From Achromobacter sp. Bel (GTDB lineage Bacteria > Pseudomonadota > Gammaproteobacteria > Burkholderiales > Burkholderiaceae_B), in NCBI RefSeq assembly GCF_012928505.1, contig NZ_JABBJN010000063.1, forward strand, positions 1-34,012: 34,012 nt of DNA. Direction: 5' to 3'. Below the pieces are notes generated by a model that worked only from the letters and a program-made list of their open reading frames with translations, was not told the origin of the DNA and ran no database searches. The position numbers and the translations under genes were made by a program. Of this stretch, positions 11,736 to 20,249 are shown in pieces (position 1 is the first letter of the stretch; the number at the start of each line of letters is the position of its first letter).

Positions 11736-12974
11736 TCAGTGGCCGAGCAGCGTGATGCAGGTCACCGCCTCCTCCACGCCGTTGAAGCCGCCTCCGTTTT
11801 CCGCGATGGCGAAGCGCGCGCCCTCTACCTGGCGCGCGCCAGCCTCCCCGCGCAGTTGGATCACCATTTCATGGACCTGGGCCAAACCGGTGGCACCAAT
11901 GGGATGGCCGCGCGACAGCAAGCCGCCAGACACGTTGATGGGGATGCGGCCGCCCAGGCTGGTGGCGCCCGATTCGGCCATTGGCCCGCCTTCGCCGAAC
12001 CGGCAGAATCCCAGGGCTTCGGTCTGTTGGATTTCGGCGAACGCCGTGGCGTCGTGGACCTCGGCCAGCGACATGTCCTCCGGGCCGACACCGGCGCGTT
12101 CGTATGCCTCAAGCGCGGCAAGATGGCAAAGATGGCGGTCGTAGCGATCCGCCGGGCGGTCGGTGGCGGTGCGCAGAACGCTGGCGTACAAGCGCACCGC
12201 CCGTGCGTGCCGCAACCGTTTCAAGCCTTGCGCGTTGCAGATGATGGCGGCGGCCGCGCCGTCGCTGATGGGGGCGCACATGGGTAGCGTCAGTGGCCAG
12301 GACACGGGCCGGGCGGCCAGGGCTTCGTCGATGGTCATTGGGTACTGGAACTGGGCCAACGGATTGCGCGTGGAATGCATGTGGTTTTTGGCGGCGACGG
12401 CGGCAAGCTGGCGCTGCGTGGTGCCAAAGGTCTTCATGTGCAGGCGGGCCAGGCTGGCGTAGATGTCCATGAACACGCTGCGCTTGCCCGGCTCTTCGAA
12501 GCCGGGCGGGGGCGTGACGTCAGGCGCAAGGGCCATCAGCCGCGCCATCTGCGCCGGTGCGTCGTGCACGTCCCAGGCGCCGTCGAACACGGCGAAACTC
12601 TTGGCCTTGTCTTCGGCGTACAGCTTGTCCACGCCCACGGCCAGGCAGATGTCGCCGGCGCCGGACGCCACGTACAGGTGCGCGGCGTTCAGCGCCGTGC
12701 TGGAACTGGCGCAAGCGTTCTCGACATTGGTGACCGGAATGCCGGCGATGCCCATGGCCTTCAGCGCCACCTGACCCGCGACCATGTATTGGCCTTCGAT
12801 GGCGCCCTGGCCGGCCGTGGCGAAGTAGGCCGCTTGCAGGTCGGCGGCGTTGCAGCCGGCGTCGGTCAACGCCTGCGTGACGGCATCCCGGACCAGGTCC
12901 TTGACGCTTTTTTCAGGTTGTTTGTCGAAGCGGGTAATGCCTACGCCCGCGATAAAGGTCTTGCCTTCGCTCAT
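11736..12974 (-). CDS. Thiolase family protein, SCP2/SCP-x-like
   Basis: This 412-residue protein resembles acetyl-CoA acyltransferases that cleave 3-ketoacyl-CoA. The nucleophile is Cys88 in NACASSSTA, His357 lies in GHPIGATG, and HDATAFAEIQ matches the NEAF-like region of other thiolases. The C-terminus reads AENGGGFNGVEEA without the second cysteine loop (CxGxG) of classical degradative thiolases. That absence is typical of the SCP-x branch, which also includes proteins working with a DUF35 OB-fold partner; no such partner is encoded next to it. Start: ATG at 12974, overlapping the livF stop by 4 bases. It probably ends a short beta-oxidation-like sequence, but no dehydrogenase or hydratase lies in this operon. 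Confidence 0.9.
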   Translation of the reverse strand: MSEGKTFIAGVGITRFDKQPEKSVKDLVRDAVTQALTDAGCNAADLQAAYFATAGQGAIEGQYMVAGQVALKAMGIAGIPVTNVENACASSSTALNAAHLYVASGAGDICLAVGVDKLYAEDKAKSFAVFDGAWDVHDAPAQMARLMALAPDVTPPPGFEEPGKRSVFMDIYASLARLHMKTFGTTQRQLAAVAAKNHMHSTRNPLAQFQYPMTIDEALAARPVSWPLTLPMCAPISDGAAAAIICNAQGLKRLRHARAVRLYASVLRTATDRPADRYDRHLCHLAALEAYERAGVGPEDMSLAEVHDATAFAEIQQTEALGFCRFGEGGPMAESGATSLGGRIPINVSGGLLSRGHPIGATGLAQVHEMVIQLRGEAGARQVEGARFAIAENGGGFNGVEEAVTCITLLGH

Positions 12975-13678
12975 GCTCGGACCCCGGTTGTAAGAATGGA
13001 TTCAATGATGTGCCGGTCTGCCAGGACGTCCGCGGCCGAGCCGCTCCAGGCGATTTCGCCATGGTCCAGCACGTACTGGCGATGCGCCAGCCGGGCGGGG
13101 ACTTTCAGGTTCTGTTCGACCAGGACGATTCCCGTTCCTTGGCGGTGGACCTCTGTGAATACGTCGATCAAGTCCGTAACGATTCGGGGCGCCAGGCCTT
13201 CGGTGGGTTCGTCCAGCAGCAGGATGCGGGGGTTGCCCAGCAGCGCGCGCGCGATCGACAGCATTTGCTGTTCACCGCCGGACAACTGGTCTCCGTCGAA
13301 GCCGATGCGTTCGCCCAGACGCGGGAACACGTGCAGCACGCGTTCCAATGTCCAGTAGCCAGGCCGGTGCGCCAGCGCGCCCATGCGCAGGTTCTCGCGC
13401 ACGGTCAAGTTGGGAAAGATGCGGCGGGTATCGGGCACCAGCGCGATGCCGTCGCGGCTGATCTGTTCGACCGCGCGGTGGGTGGCGTCCTGGCTGCCGT
13501 TGCGTCGGCTTCCCGACGACAGTGGCAGCAGTCCGATCAGCGCCTTGAGCAGCGTGGACTTGCCGGCGCCGTTGCGCCCGACAATGGCGACGATCTCGTC
13601 CTGCGCCGCGTGCAACGTGATGTCTTTAAGCGCCAGTGCCTGGCCGTAATGCACCTGGGCATGCAGCAGTTCGATCAT
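12971..13678 (-). CDS. livF: Branched-chain amino acid-type ABC transporter ATPase LivF
   Basis: This 235-residue cytoplasmic ATPase has Walker A GRNGAGKST (34-42), signature LSGGEQQM and Walker B ILLLDEPTEGLAP, followed by VEQN in the H-loop region, all LivF hallmarks. It pairs with the adjacent LivG to drive the HAAT importer. It overlaps livG by 4 bases upstream and the thiolase by 4 downstream. The substrate need not be a branched-chain amino acid: this family also carries aromatic acids, urea and amides, and here the neighbours suggest an organic acid. Confidence 0.93.
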   Translation of the reverse strand: MIELLHAQVHYGQALALKDITLHAAQDEIVAIVGRNGAGKSTLLKALIGLLPLSSGSRRNGSQDATHRAVEQISRDGIALVPDTRRIFPNLTVRENLRMGALAHRPGYWTLERVLHVFPRLGERIGFDGDQLSGGEQQMLSIARALLGNPRILLLDEPTEGLAPRIVTDLIDVFTEVHRQGTGIVLVEQNLKVPARLAHRQYVLDHGEIAWSGSAADVLADRHIIESILTTGVRA

Positions 13679-14430
13679 GCGGCCACCTCTTCGCCCAGGT
13701 AGACCGCTCGTACGGTGGCGTCCTCACGAACGGCGTCTGGCGTTCCTTCGGCCACTTTTCGGCCGTTTGACAGCACGACGATATGCTCGGACAGCGTCAT
13801 GATCACATCCATATTGTGTTCGATGAGCAGGACCGTGCGGCCGGCGGCGGCGTGGCGGATCAGACGGGTGGCGCCTGCGATTTCATGGTGGCCCACGCCT
13901 GCCAGCGGTTCGTCCAGGAGCAAGATGCGGGGATCGGGCAGCAGGGTCAGGCCCAGTTCCAACGCGCGTTGCAGGCCGTACGACAAGGTGCCGGCGACCG
14001 TGTCGCGCCAGGGCGCCAGATCCGTCAGTTCGAGCATGGCGTCGATGGTGGGAGCCAAGCGGCGGTCATATCGCGGCGCCAGCCAGAACGGCAGCAAGCG
14101 CGAATGGCTGATCTGCGCGGCGATGCGCAGGTTCTCCAATACCGTCATTTCAGGAAAGATCTTGGTGATCTGGAAGCTGCGGCCGATACCGTGACGGGCG
14201 CGTTCGTAGGCGCGTAGGCGCGAGAGGTCCGCGCCATGGCACAGGATGCGTCCGCCGTGACCCGGAAGGTGCCCGGCCAGCACGTTGAGCAAGGTCGTCT
14301 TGCCTGCGCCGTTCGGGCCGATCAGGCCATAGACCCGGCCGGTTTCGAAGGCGTAGCTGAAATTCTCGATGGCACGCAGCGCGCCGAACGTGACGCTGAC
14401 GTTGTCGCATTGCAGGGCGATGCGGCTCAT
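13675..14430 (-). CDS. livG: Branched-chain amino acid-type ABC transporter ATPase LivG
   Basis: This 251-residue ATPase begins with ATG at 14430 (MSRIALQCDN), which gives the ATGA overlap with livM; the frame is open further upstream but only through livM. Walker A is GPNGAGKT (38-45), Walker B ILLLDEPLAGVGHHE, and IEHNMDVIMTLSEHIVVL is typical of LivG. The signature reads LSYGLQRALELGL where most LivG proteins have LSYGQQR, so the usual glutamine is replaced by leucine. This may be ordinary drift within the family. It is the fourth gene of the transport operon. Confidence 0.92.
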   Translation of the reverse strand: MSRIALQCDNVSVTFGALRAIENFSYAFETGRVYGLIGPNGAGKTTLLNVLAGHLPGHGGRILCHGADLSRLRAYERARHGIGRSFQITKIFPEMTVLENLRIAAQISHSRLLPFWLAPRYDRRLAPTIDAMLELTDLAPWRDTVAGTLSYGLQRALELGLTLLPDPRILLLDEPLAGVGHHEIAGATRLIRHAAAGRTVLLIEHNMDVIMTLSEHIVVLSNGRKVAEGTPDAVREDATVRAVYLGEEVAA

Positions 14431-15449
14431 GAGGGGCTCCCTTCGCCAGGCACCAGAGGCGCGTCGGAGGTGGCTTTGGTGGCAGGTTGGGGCGTTGGAG
14501 CCGCCCGGCGGGCCAAGCGCAAGCGGGCTTGCAGGGCACCCAGGACTCCTTGCGGAAAGTACAGCGTGGCCAAGATGAAAATCAGCCCCAGGATGCCGTA
14601 CCAATATGGCGTCCAACCGCTAAGCCATTCCTTCAGGACTTCAAACAGCAGCACGCCCGCCACCGGCCCCCACAGCGTGCCGGCACCGCCCAGCAACGTC
14701 ATGATGATGACATCGCCCGACGTGGTCCAATGCAGCATTTGCGGATTCATGTACATCAGGACGGCTGCCAGCAGCCCGCCCGCCAGTCCGCCGACCGCGC
14801 CGGAAACCAGGAAGGTGACCTGCTTGAGGCGCTGCACGTTATAGCCTAGTTGGCTCGCTCGGATCTCGTTTTGGCGTACGCCCGCGACGGCCCGCCCGAA
14901 GGGCGAGGCCCGCAGCATTGCCATGAAGGCCATCACCAGGGCGAAGACCGCTGCGACGTACCAGTAGAAGTTCACGGTGTCGAAGAAGTCGATGCCGGCA
15001 AGTTCCGGCCTGCCGATGCCAGGCAGGCCATCCGCGCCGCCCGTCCATTCGCGTAGTTTGCTGTCGGCCAGGATGTACATCAGTTGTGATAACGCCAGCG
15101 TGACCAGGGCGAAGAAGATGCCGGACACCCGCAGCGCGAACACGCTGAAGAGCCAGGCGCAGGCTGCGCCGGCCAGGATGGCGAACGCGAGCCCGGCTTC
15201 GAACGGCAAGCCGTATCGCTGCGTGGCCAGGGCCAGCGCGTAGCCGCCCGTGCCCAGGAAGGCGGCGTGGCCGAAGGACACCATGCCCAGCAGGCCGAAC
15301 ACGAGGTCGAAGCCCACGGCGAATATCGACCACACCATGATCAGGATGGTCAGGTTCAGCAGGAAGTCGTTTTGGGTGAGAAACGGCACCGCCAGCACGG
15401 CGGCGGCAACGCCGACGGCAATGGCGGCATCTTGGCGGAAGGTCGTCAT
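14427..15449 (-). CDS. livM: Branched-chain amino acid-type ABC permease LivM
   Basis: This 340-residue inner-membrane permease starts with ATG at 15449 (MTTFRQDAAI), overlapping the livH stop by 4 bases; the open frame continues upstream only through livH. It shows about nine to ten hydrophobic segments. Family motifs include FDLVFGLLGMVSFGHAAFLG near residue 50 and the cytoplasmic EIRASQLGYNVQRLKQVTFL coupling region, then LLGGAGTLWGPVAGVLLFE. The last 35 or so residues form an Ala/Pro/Lys-rich cytoplasmic tail. It forms the membrane channel with LivH. Confidence 0.92.
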   Translation of the reverse strand: MTTFRQDAAIAVGVAAAVLAVPFLTQNDFLLNLTILIMVWSIFAVGFDLVFGLLGMVSFGHAAFLGTGGYALALATQRYGLPFEAGLAFAILAGAACAWLFSVFALRVSGIFFALVTLALSQLMYILADSKLREWTGGADGLPGIGRPELAGIDFFDTVNFYWYVAAVFALVMAFMAMLRASPFGRAVAGVRQNEIRASQLGYNVQRLKQVTFLVSGAVGGLAGGLLAAVLMYMNPQMLHWTTSGDVIIMTLLGGAGTLWGPVAGVLLFEVLKEWLSGWTPYWYGILGLIFILATLYFPQGVLGALQARLRLARRAAPTPQPATKATSDAPLVPGEGSPS

Positions 15450-16303
15450 GCCAACCTCGCTTGGCGGGAAAACAGCCCCTGCGGACGCGTGAGCAGCGTG
15501 GCGATCAGCATGGCGAACGTCAGGATGTCTACCCAACTGGGCATGAAGGTATATCCCACCGCGCGGACCATGCCGATCAACAGCGACGCGGCGACCACGC
15601 CGCGGATATTGCCCAGCCCCCCCAGGATGACCACGATGAAGCAGTCGATGATGGTATTGGTGGCCATGCCCAGTTCGATCGGAAAGAGCGGGGCGGAGAT
15701 GGCGCCGGCCAGGCCGGCCAGCGCGGCGCCCACGCCGAACACGGCGCTGCGGATAGTGGCGGCCGGCAACCCCAGGATGCGTACCATTTCGCCGTCGCTG
15801 CTGGCGGCGCGCACCAGCATGCCGAACGTGCTTTTTTCCAGCACGAAGAAGAGCACCACCGAGACCAGCAGGCCGAAAGCAATGACAAAAAGCCGGTAGA
15901 CCGGGATGGTGCTGCCCGCCAGGTCCACGGTGCCCGAAAGCAACGTCGGCATCGGTGTCTCCTGATAGCCCAGGCCCCAAATGAACTTCACGGCTTCACT
16001 GATGACGAGGATGAAGCCGAATGTGAGGATCAACTGGTAGAAGTGGGGGCGGCTGTAGAGCGGCCGCAGGGCCAGGCGTTCCATTGCCACGCCCACCAAG
16101 CCCACGCCGGCGGTCGCCACGACCAGACCGGCGATGAACGAGCCGGTGCGCAGTTGGATGTCGAAGGCCAGGTAGGCGCCCAGCATGTACAGCGCGCCGT
16201 GGGCGAAGTTGATGACGCCCAGCATGCCGAAGATTAGCGTCAGGCCGGACGCCAGCAGGAACAGCAGCATTCCCAGGCTCAAGCCGATGATTACCGTGGA
16301 CAT
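15446..16303 (-). CDS. livH: Branched-chain amino acid-type ABC permease LivH
   Basis: This 285-residue inner-membrane permease has about eight hydrophobic segments. The LivH signature LTLIFGMLGVINFAHGALYM sits near residues 22-41 and the later AVFGVGAALAGLAGAISAP and VVILGGLGNIRGVV loops are also present. It starts 12 bases after the stop of the binding-protein gene and overlaps livM by 4 bases. Together with LivM it forms the pore of the importer. Confidence 0.93.
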   Translation of the reverse strand: MSTVIIGLSLGMLLFLLASGLTLIFGMLGVINFAHGALYMLGAYLAFDIQLRTGSFIAGLVVATAGVGLVGVAMERLALRPLYSRPHFYQLILTFGFILVISEAVKFIWGLGYQETPMPTLLSGTVDLAGSTIPVYRLFVIAFGLLVSVVLFFVLEKSTFGMLVRAASSDGEMVRILGLPAATIRSAVFGVGAALAGLAGAISAPLFPIELGMATNTIIDCFIVVILGGLGNIRGVVAASLLIGMVRAVGYTFMPSWVDILTFAMLIATLLTRPQGLFSRQARLA

Positions 16304-16315
16304 GGCAGTGATCCG

Positions 16316-17497
16316 TCAGCCCGCGCAGGGCTCAAACACCTGGTCCGGCGGGAAGACGCCGACGATGTCCATGACATAGGCTGGCTGGGGGGCCTTGCCT
16401 GCGGTCACGACGCCCCACAACCCGTTCTGCATCGCCTGGTGGTCGCAGGCGCGCATGGTCTTCTTGCCTTCCACGGAGTTGTCGCGCACGCTGCCGGCAA
16501 ACGCGTCCACCCACTTTTCCTTGTCCCAGCTGCCGGTCTTCTCCACGACGTCCAGCCACCAGCTCATGCCGTCATAGGCTTCGCCTGCGGCGGCGGAAGG
16601 GTACTCGTTGTATTTCTTGCGAAACGCCTCGACGAAAGCCTTATTGGGCGCGTTCTCGACGGTGAAGTGATAGCGCACGCCTGATTGCACGCCGATCGAG
16701 GTGGGGCCCACGCCGGCCGCCATGGTCTCGTCGGCGATGACGGGGCCGAAGATCTTGCGCGTCTTGCCCAGCTCGATCTGTCCTGCCTGCTTGACCATGG
16801 TGACGGCATCCGAACCCGTCATGAACAGCGCCACGCCGTCCGCGTTCGAGCGGGCGATCTTGTCGGCGATGGACGAATAATCCCGGTTGCCCAGCGGGGG
16901 GAAGTCGGCCCCGACGATCTCGATGCCGGCCTTCTCGGCTTCGCGGCGGTACCAGTCCCAACTGTCGCGCGTGGCCTGGTAGTCGGCCGTGACGCCATAA
17001 ATGCGCTTGAGCTTCTGCTCCTTGGTGTAGGCCAGCGCCATGCGCTGTTCCATGCCCAACGTGTTGGAGGTGCGGAACGTGTAGCGCGAGCCGCCAGGCA
17101 CCGTGATCTTGTCGTCGGCCGACATCGTGACCAGGTGCGGGATCTTGCGTTGCTTGGCGATGTTCATGATGGCCAGGGTGCTGGCTGAACTGACCGCGCC
17201 GAAGATCATCTGCGACCCGTCGGAGATCAGGCGCGTGGTCTTCTGGACCGCGGGCTGGGGTTTGGTCTCGTCGTCCTCCCAGGTGACCTGGATAGGCTTG
17301 CCCAGCACCTTGCCGCCGCGCTGTTCGATTGCCACCGTCACGCCCTTGCGCATGTCTTCGCCAAAGATGCCGTAAGTACCCGACAGCGACACGACGCCGC
17401 CGATTTTGAACGTTTCGGGTTCGGCCGCGTGCGCGCCCGTCGTAAACACGGCGCACAGCGCCAGCGCGCCATAGGCGGCAGAACTCCATGACTTCAT
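16316..17497 (-). CDS. ABC transporter substrate-binding protein, LivK type
   Basis: This 393-residue periplasmic receptor has a Sec signal peptide (residues 1-24, ending GAHAA). A Leu/Ile/Val-type type I binding fold follows, beginning ETFKIGGVVSLSGTYGIFGE with DMRKGVTVAIEQRGGKVLGK next. It is the first gene of the operon and has a strong GGAGA ribosome site. Members bind branched-chain amino acids, but also benzoates, phenylacetates, dicarboxylates or amides. With a CoA ligase and a thiolase in the same operon, a carboxylic acid ligand is more likely than an amino acid. That is inference. Confidence 0.92.
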   Translation of the reverse strand: MKSWSSAAYGALALCAVFTTGAHAAEPETFKIGGVVSLSGTYGIFGEDMRKGVTVAIEQRGGKVLGKPIQVTWEDDETKPQPAVQKTTRLISDGSQMIFGAVSSASTLAIMNIAKQRKIPHLVTMSADDKITVPGGSRYTFRTSNTLGMEQRMALAYTKEQKLKRIYGVTADYQATRDSWDWYRREAEKAGIEIVGADFPPLGNRDYSSIADKIARSNADGVALFMTGSDAVTMVKQAGQIELGKTRKIFGPVIADETMAAGVGPTSIGVQSGVRYHFTVENAPNKAFVEAFRKKYNEYPSAAAGEAYDGMSWWLDVVEKTGSWDKEKWVDAFAGSVRDNSVEGKKTMRACDHQAMQNGLWGVVTAGKAPQPAYVMDIVGVFPPDQVFEPCAG

Positions 17498-17527
17498 TGT
17501 TGTCTCCTCGTATTTTTCATTGTCGCT

Positions 17528-17563
17528 CGTAATGTTTTACGTAGCCTTATTGATATACTACGT
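17528..17563 (-). promoter_or_regulatory. Candidate operator region of the liv-thiolase-ligase operon
   Basis: Two symmetric elements lie 30-70 bases ahead of the livK-type start: CGTAA-TGTT-TTACG (17528-17541) and ACGTAG (17539-17544) paired with CTACGT (17558-17563). Between them, TAGTATATCAA on the minus strand nearly fits the TNGTNNNACNA pattern of FCD-type GntR sites. A weak promoter may be TTCAGA and TATATC spaced by 18 bases on the same strand (17581 to 17552), so the repeats would sit at or just after the transcription start, as expected of a repressor site. The match to the operon's own GntR protein is inferred. Confidence 0.4.
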
Positions 17564-17610
17564 CCGCCTTTGTGATCTGAATAATTGGGGTAAACCCGCT
17601 TTGTCCGGGC

Positions 17611-17651
17611 AAAAGAAACCGCCCCAAGGCCGGCGGGCGCTTGGGGCGGTT
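17611..17651 (-). terminator. Rho-independent terminator of the SsuABC-like operon
   Basis: Perfect 12-base arms AACCGCCCCAAG (17617-17628) and CTTGGGGCGGTT (17640-17651) flank an 11-base loop. Read on the minus strand the stem is followed by TTTCTTTT. It lies about 35 bases after the stop of the ATPase gene, so it ends the minus-strand importer operon and insulates the next minus-strand operon. Confidence 0.88.
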
Positions 17652-17686
17652 CAGAGGGAAAAAGGGGCGGGCAAGCCGCCTTGCAT

Positions 17687-18466
17687 CTAATCGCTGGCCA
17701 GTTCCATGCTGCGCGTGACCTCTTCCTGCACGCGTTCCCAGATGGACCGCTTGAGCTCCACGAAACGCGGCGACAACTGAACGTCGGCGCTGCGCGGATG
17801 CGGCAGGTCGTTGTGGATGTCCTGCACGATGCGCCCGGGCTTGGACCCCATCACGGCCATGCGGGTCGACAGCGTCAGGGCCTCGTCGATCGAGTGCGTG
17901 ATGAAGACGATTGTCTTGCCGCTTTGCTCGTAGATCGACAGCAACTGGTCCTGCAGCACCTGTCGCGTCATGGCGTCCAGCGCGGCGAACGGTTCGTCGA
18001 ACAGCATCACGTCCGGGTCGTTGGCCAGCACCCGAGCGATCGACACCCGCTGTTTCATGCCGCCCGACAGCGCATGCGGATACTTGTCGGCCGCCGCTTT
18101 CAGGCCGACCATGTCGATGTACTTGCGGGCGATGGGCGCGCGTTCCTGCTTGGACATGCCGCGCATCTTCAGGCCGAACTCCACGTTTTCCTGCACGGTG
18201 CGCCACGGAAACAACGCGTATTGCTGGAACACCATGCCGCAGGCGGCGGTGACGTCGGTGACGGCGCGGCCATTGATGGCGACGGTGCCGGTGTTGGGCG
18301 TGATGAAGCCCGCCATCAAGTTCAGCAAGGTGGACTTGCCGCAGCCGGATGCGCCCAGCAGCACCAGGAATTCGCCGCGCTTGACCTCCAGGTCCACGCG
18401 GTCCAGCACGGCCACGTCGCCATAGGATTTCGAGATGCCTTTCAGCTGGATCATCGTGTCGTTCAT
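17687..18466 (-). CDS. ABC transporter ATPase, nitrate/sulfonate/taurine type (SsuB/TauB-like)
   Basis: This ATPase has 259 residues from the ATG at 18466. That start gives an ATGA overlap with the permease stop; in-frame ATGs at 18475 and 18487 are alternatives. Walker A is GASGCGKST (38-46), the Q-loop region reads FQQYALFPWRTV, the signature LSGGMKQR, and Walker B MLFDEPFAALDAMTRQ, all standard for the SsuB/TauB/NrtD group. The H-loop is VFITHSIDEAL. It is the last gene of a binding protein-permease-ATPase operon, followed by a terminator. The substrate class is broad: sulfonates, nitrate, pyrimidine precursors, polyamine-like or aromatic compounds. Confidence 0.92.
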   Translation of the reverse strand: MNDTMIQLKGISKSYGDVAVLDRVDLEVKRGEFLVLLGASGCGKSTLLNLMAGFITPNTGTVAINGRAVTDVTAACGMVFQQYALFPWRTVQENVEFGLKMRGMSKQERAPIARKYIDMVGLKAAADKYPHALSGGMKQRVSIARVLANDPDVMLFDEPFAALDAMTRQVLQDQLLSIYEQSGKTIVFITHSIDEALTLSTRMAVMGSKPGRIVQDIHNDLPHPRSADVQLSPRFVELKRSIWERVQEEVTRSMELASD

Positions 18467-19233
18467 CGTTGCCATGCCAGCACCCATCGCTCAAGAAGCC
18501 GCAAACACAGATCGGTCACCAGCACGGTGAAACTGATCAGCACCATGCCCAGCACCACGGTGTCGGTCTGGAAGAATTCCTTGCCGTTCATGATCATGAA
18601 CCCCAGGCCTTCCTTGGAGGCCACCAGCTCCGCGGAAATCACACAGGTCCACGACAGGCCAAGGATGATCTTCATGCCCGACAGGATCTGCGGCAGGCAA
18701 CCGGGGAACAGCACTTCGCGCATCACCTGCCAGCGGTTGGCGCCCAGGTTGCGCGCCGCCCGCACCAGCACCGGGTCGATGCTGCGCGACGCTTCCATCA
18801 CGTACAGCAGCGCCGGCACGAACGAACCCATGAACACGATGCTGTACTTCTGCGTTTCGGTGATGCCGAACCACAGCAGCGACAGCGGGATCCAGCTCAT
18901 GGAAGGCAACGGCCGCAGGAACGAGATGATGGGGTCGAATACGGCGCGCGCCACCTTCGACGTGCCCAGCAGGATGCCCAGCGGAATGGCCACGATGACT
19001 GCCGCCAGGAAGCCCACCATCACGCGGCGGGTGGAGGCCAGCACGTTGTAGAACAGTGTGCCCTGGTCGGACAGGGACCAGGCCCGCGCCAGGACCTGGG
19101 TCGGCGCGGGCAGGAAGATGGGATCGACCGCGCCGGCGCGGCACAGGCCTTCCCACAGCAACAAGAAGCTAAGAAGCGAAAACACGCTGACCCAGATCAG
19201 CCGTGTTTCCCTTGAAGTCGAACGCGAGGACAT
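18463..19233 (-). CDS. ABC transporter permease, SsuC/TauC-like
   Basis: This 256-residue inner-membrane protein has six predicted hydrophobic segments. The start at 19233 (MSSRSTSRET) is chosen because the open frame upstream runs only through the binding-protein gene and a 17-base gap then separates the two. The family signature region VVASKEGLGFMIMNG follows the ATPase-coupling loop AARNLGANRWQVMREVLFPG. It forms the homodimeric channel of a nitrate/sulfonate/taurine-type importer with its neighbours. Confidence 0.92.
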   Translation of the reverse strand: MSSRSTSRETRLIWVSVFSLLSFLLLWEGLCRAGAVDPIFLPAPTQVLARAWSLSDQGTLFYNVLASTRRVMVGFLAAVIVAIPLGILLGTSKVARAVFDPIISFLRPLPSMSWIPLSLLWFGITETQKYSIVFMGSFVPALLYVMEASRSIDPVLVRAARNLGANRWQVMREVLFPGCLPQILSGMKIILGLSWTCVISAELVASKEGLGFMIMNGKEFFQTDTVVLGMVLISFTVLVTDLCLRLLERWVLAWQR

Positions 19234-19250
19234 AGGCAGCGGTCCCGCGC

Positions 19251-20249
19251 TTACAGGTACGAGGCCTGGACCCAGTCCTTGACCTGGGGCGCCTTGTCGA
19301 TCTGCTTGAGCGTCACCAGCATCTCGGCCAGTTGCTGCATGCCGGCGACGAAGTTGCCCGGGTCCACCATCAGGCCCTTCTGGTCCGCGGCGGAATACCA
19401 CTGCGTCTGCTTGATGACGGCCAGTTGGTCGTCTTTGGACAGGCCGGTCAGTTCCAGCAGCACGCTGGCGGCCTCTTCGGGTTGCTCGGTCAACATGGCG
19501 TTGGCCTGGAAGACGGCGTGCAGGAATTTCTTCACCGCTTCCGGGTTCTCGCGCCCCAGCTTGGCGTGCGTCAGCAGCACGTCCGGCCCGGGGGTGATGG
19601 CGTACTGCTTGTAGAGCGAGAACGCGGTGTCGTCCAGCAGCACGTGCGTGCCCGGCACGGCCTTGATGCGGTCGAAGGCCGGGGTCCAGGCGACTGCCGC
19701 GTCGATCTGCTTGCCCTGATAGGCGGACAGCAGGTTGGTGGCCGGCAGATTGATGATGGACACGTCGCGGTCCGGGTTCAGGCCGGCCTGGCGCAGCACG
19801 TCCAGCAGCAGCACATGGGCGCTGGACGCATAGGTCACGCCGATCTTCTTGCCCTTCAGGTCGGCCACCGACTTGACGTCCTCGCGCACCAGCACGCCTT
19901 CGGCGCGGCCGAAGTTGTTGGGCGTGGCAATCACCTGGAACTGGCGCGCGCCGGCGGCCATCAGGGCCAGCGACGAGACGACGCCGGTGCCGGCCAGGTC
20001 GATGTTGCCGGCCATCACGGCGCTCATGCGGTCGGACGACGTGGCGAAGCTCTGCCACTTGATGTCCAGGCCCTGCTTGGCGAAGAGGCCCGTTTTCATG
20101 GCGATGTAGGCCGAATAGTGGCCCAGCCAGGCCGAACCGCCATAGGTGTACGAGGCGTTGGCGGCGCGGCCGACCATGGGAAATCCCAGGGCGCTGGCGC
20201 CCGCCAACGTTGCGGTGCGCACCAGCATGGCGCGGCGAGTCATGTTCAT
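19251..20249 (-). CDS. ABC transporter substrate-binding protein, SsuA/NMT1-like
   Basis: This 332-residue periplasmic receptor has an N-terminus with a twin-arginine pattern (MTRRAMLVRTATLAGASALG), so export by Tat is plausible although a Sec signal with two arginines would look similar. The mature domain has the NMT1/SsuA layout: SAYIAMKTGLFAKQGLDIKW near the start, then LAGTGVVSSLALMAAG and DLKGKKIGVTYASSAHVLLL. It is the first gene of the importer operon and is divergent from the DAO oxidoreductase operon across 266 bases. This suggests the imported compound, or a product of it, is the oxidoreductase substrate. Confidence 0.92.
   Translation of the reverse strand: MNMTRRAMLVRTATLAGASALGFPMVGRAANASYTYGGSAWLGHYSAYIAMKTGLFAKQGLDIKWQSFATSSDRMSAVMAGNIDLAGTGVVSSLALMAAGARQFQVIATPNNFGRAEGVLVREDVKSVADLKGKKIGVTYASSAHVLLLDVLRQAGLNPDRDVSIINLPATNLLSAYQGKQIDAAVAWTPAFDRIKAVPGTHVLLDDTAFSLYKQYAITPGPDVLLTHAKLGRENPEAVKKFLHAVFQANAMLTEQPEEAASVLLELTGLSKDDQLAVIKQTQWYSAADQKGLMVDPGNFVAGMQQLAEMLVTLKQIDKAPQVKDWVQASYL

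Noticed and set aside
14431..14616. Longer LivG starting upstream of 14430
   Set aside because: The extension would overlap livM by about 190 bases and has no domain content; ATG 14430 gives the ATGA overlap used throughout this operon.
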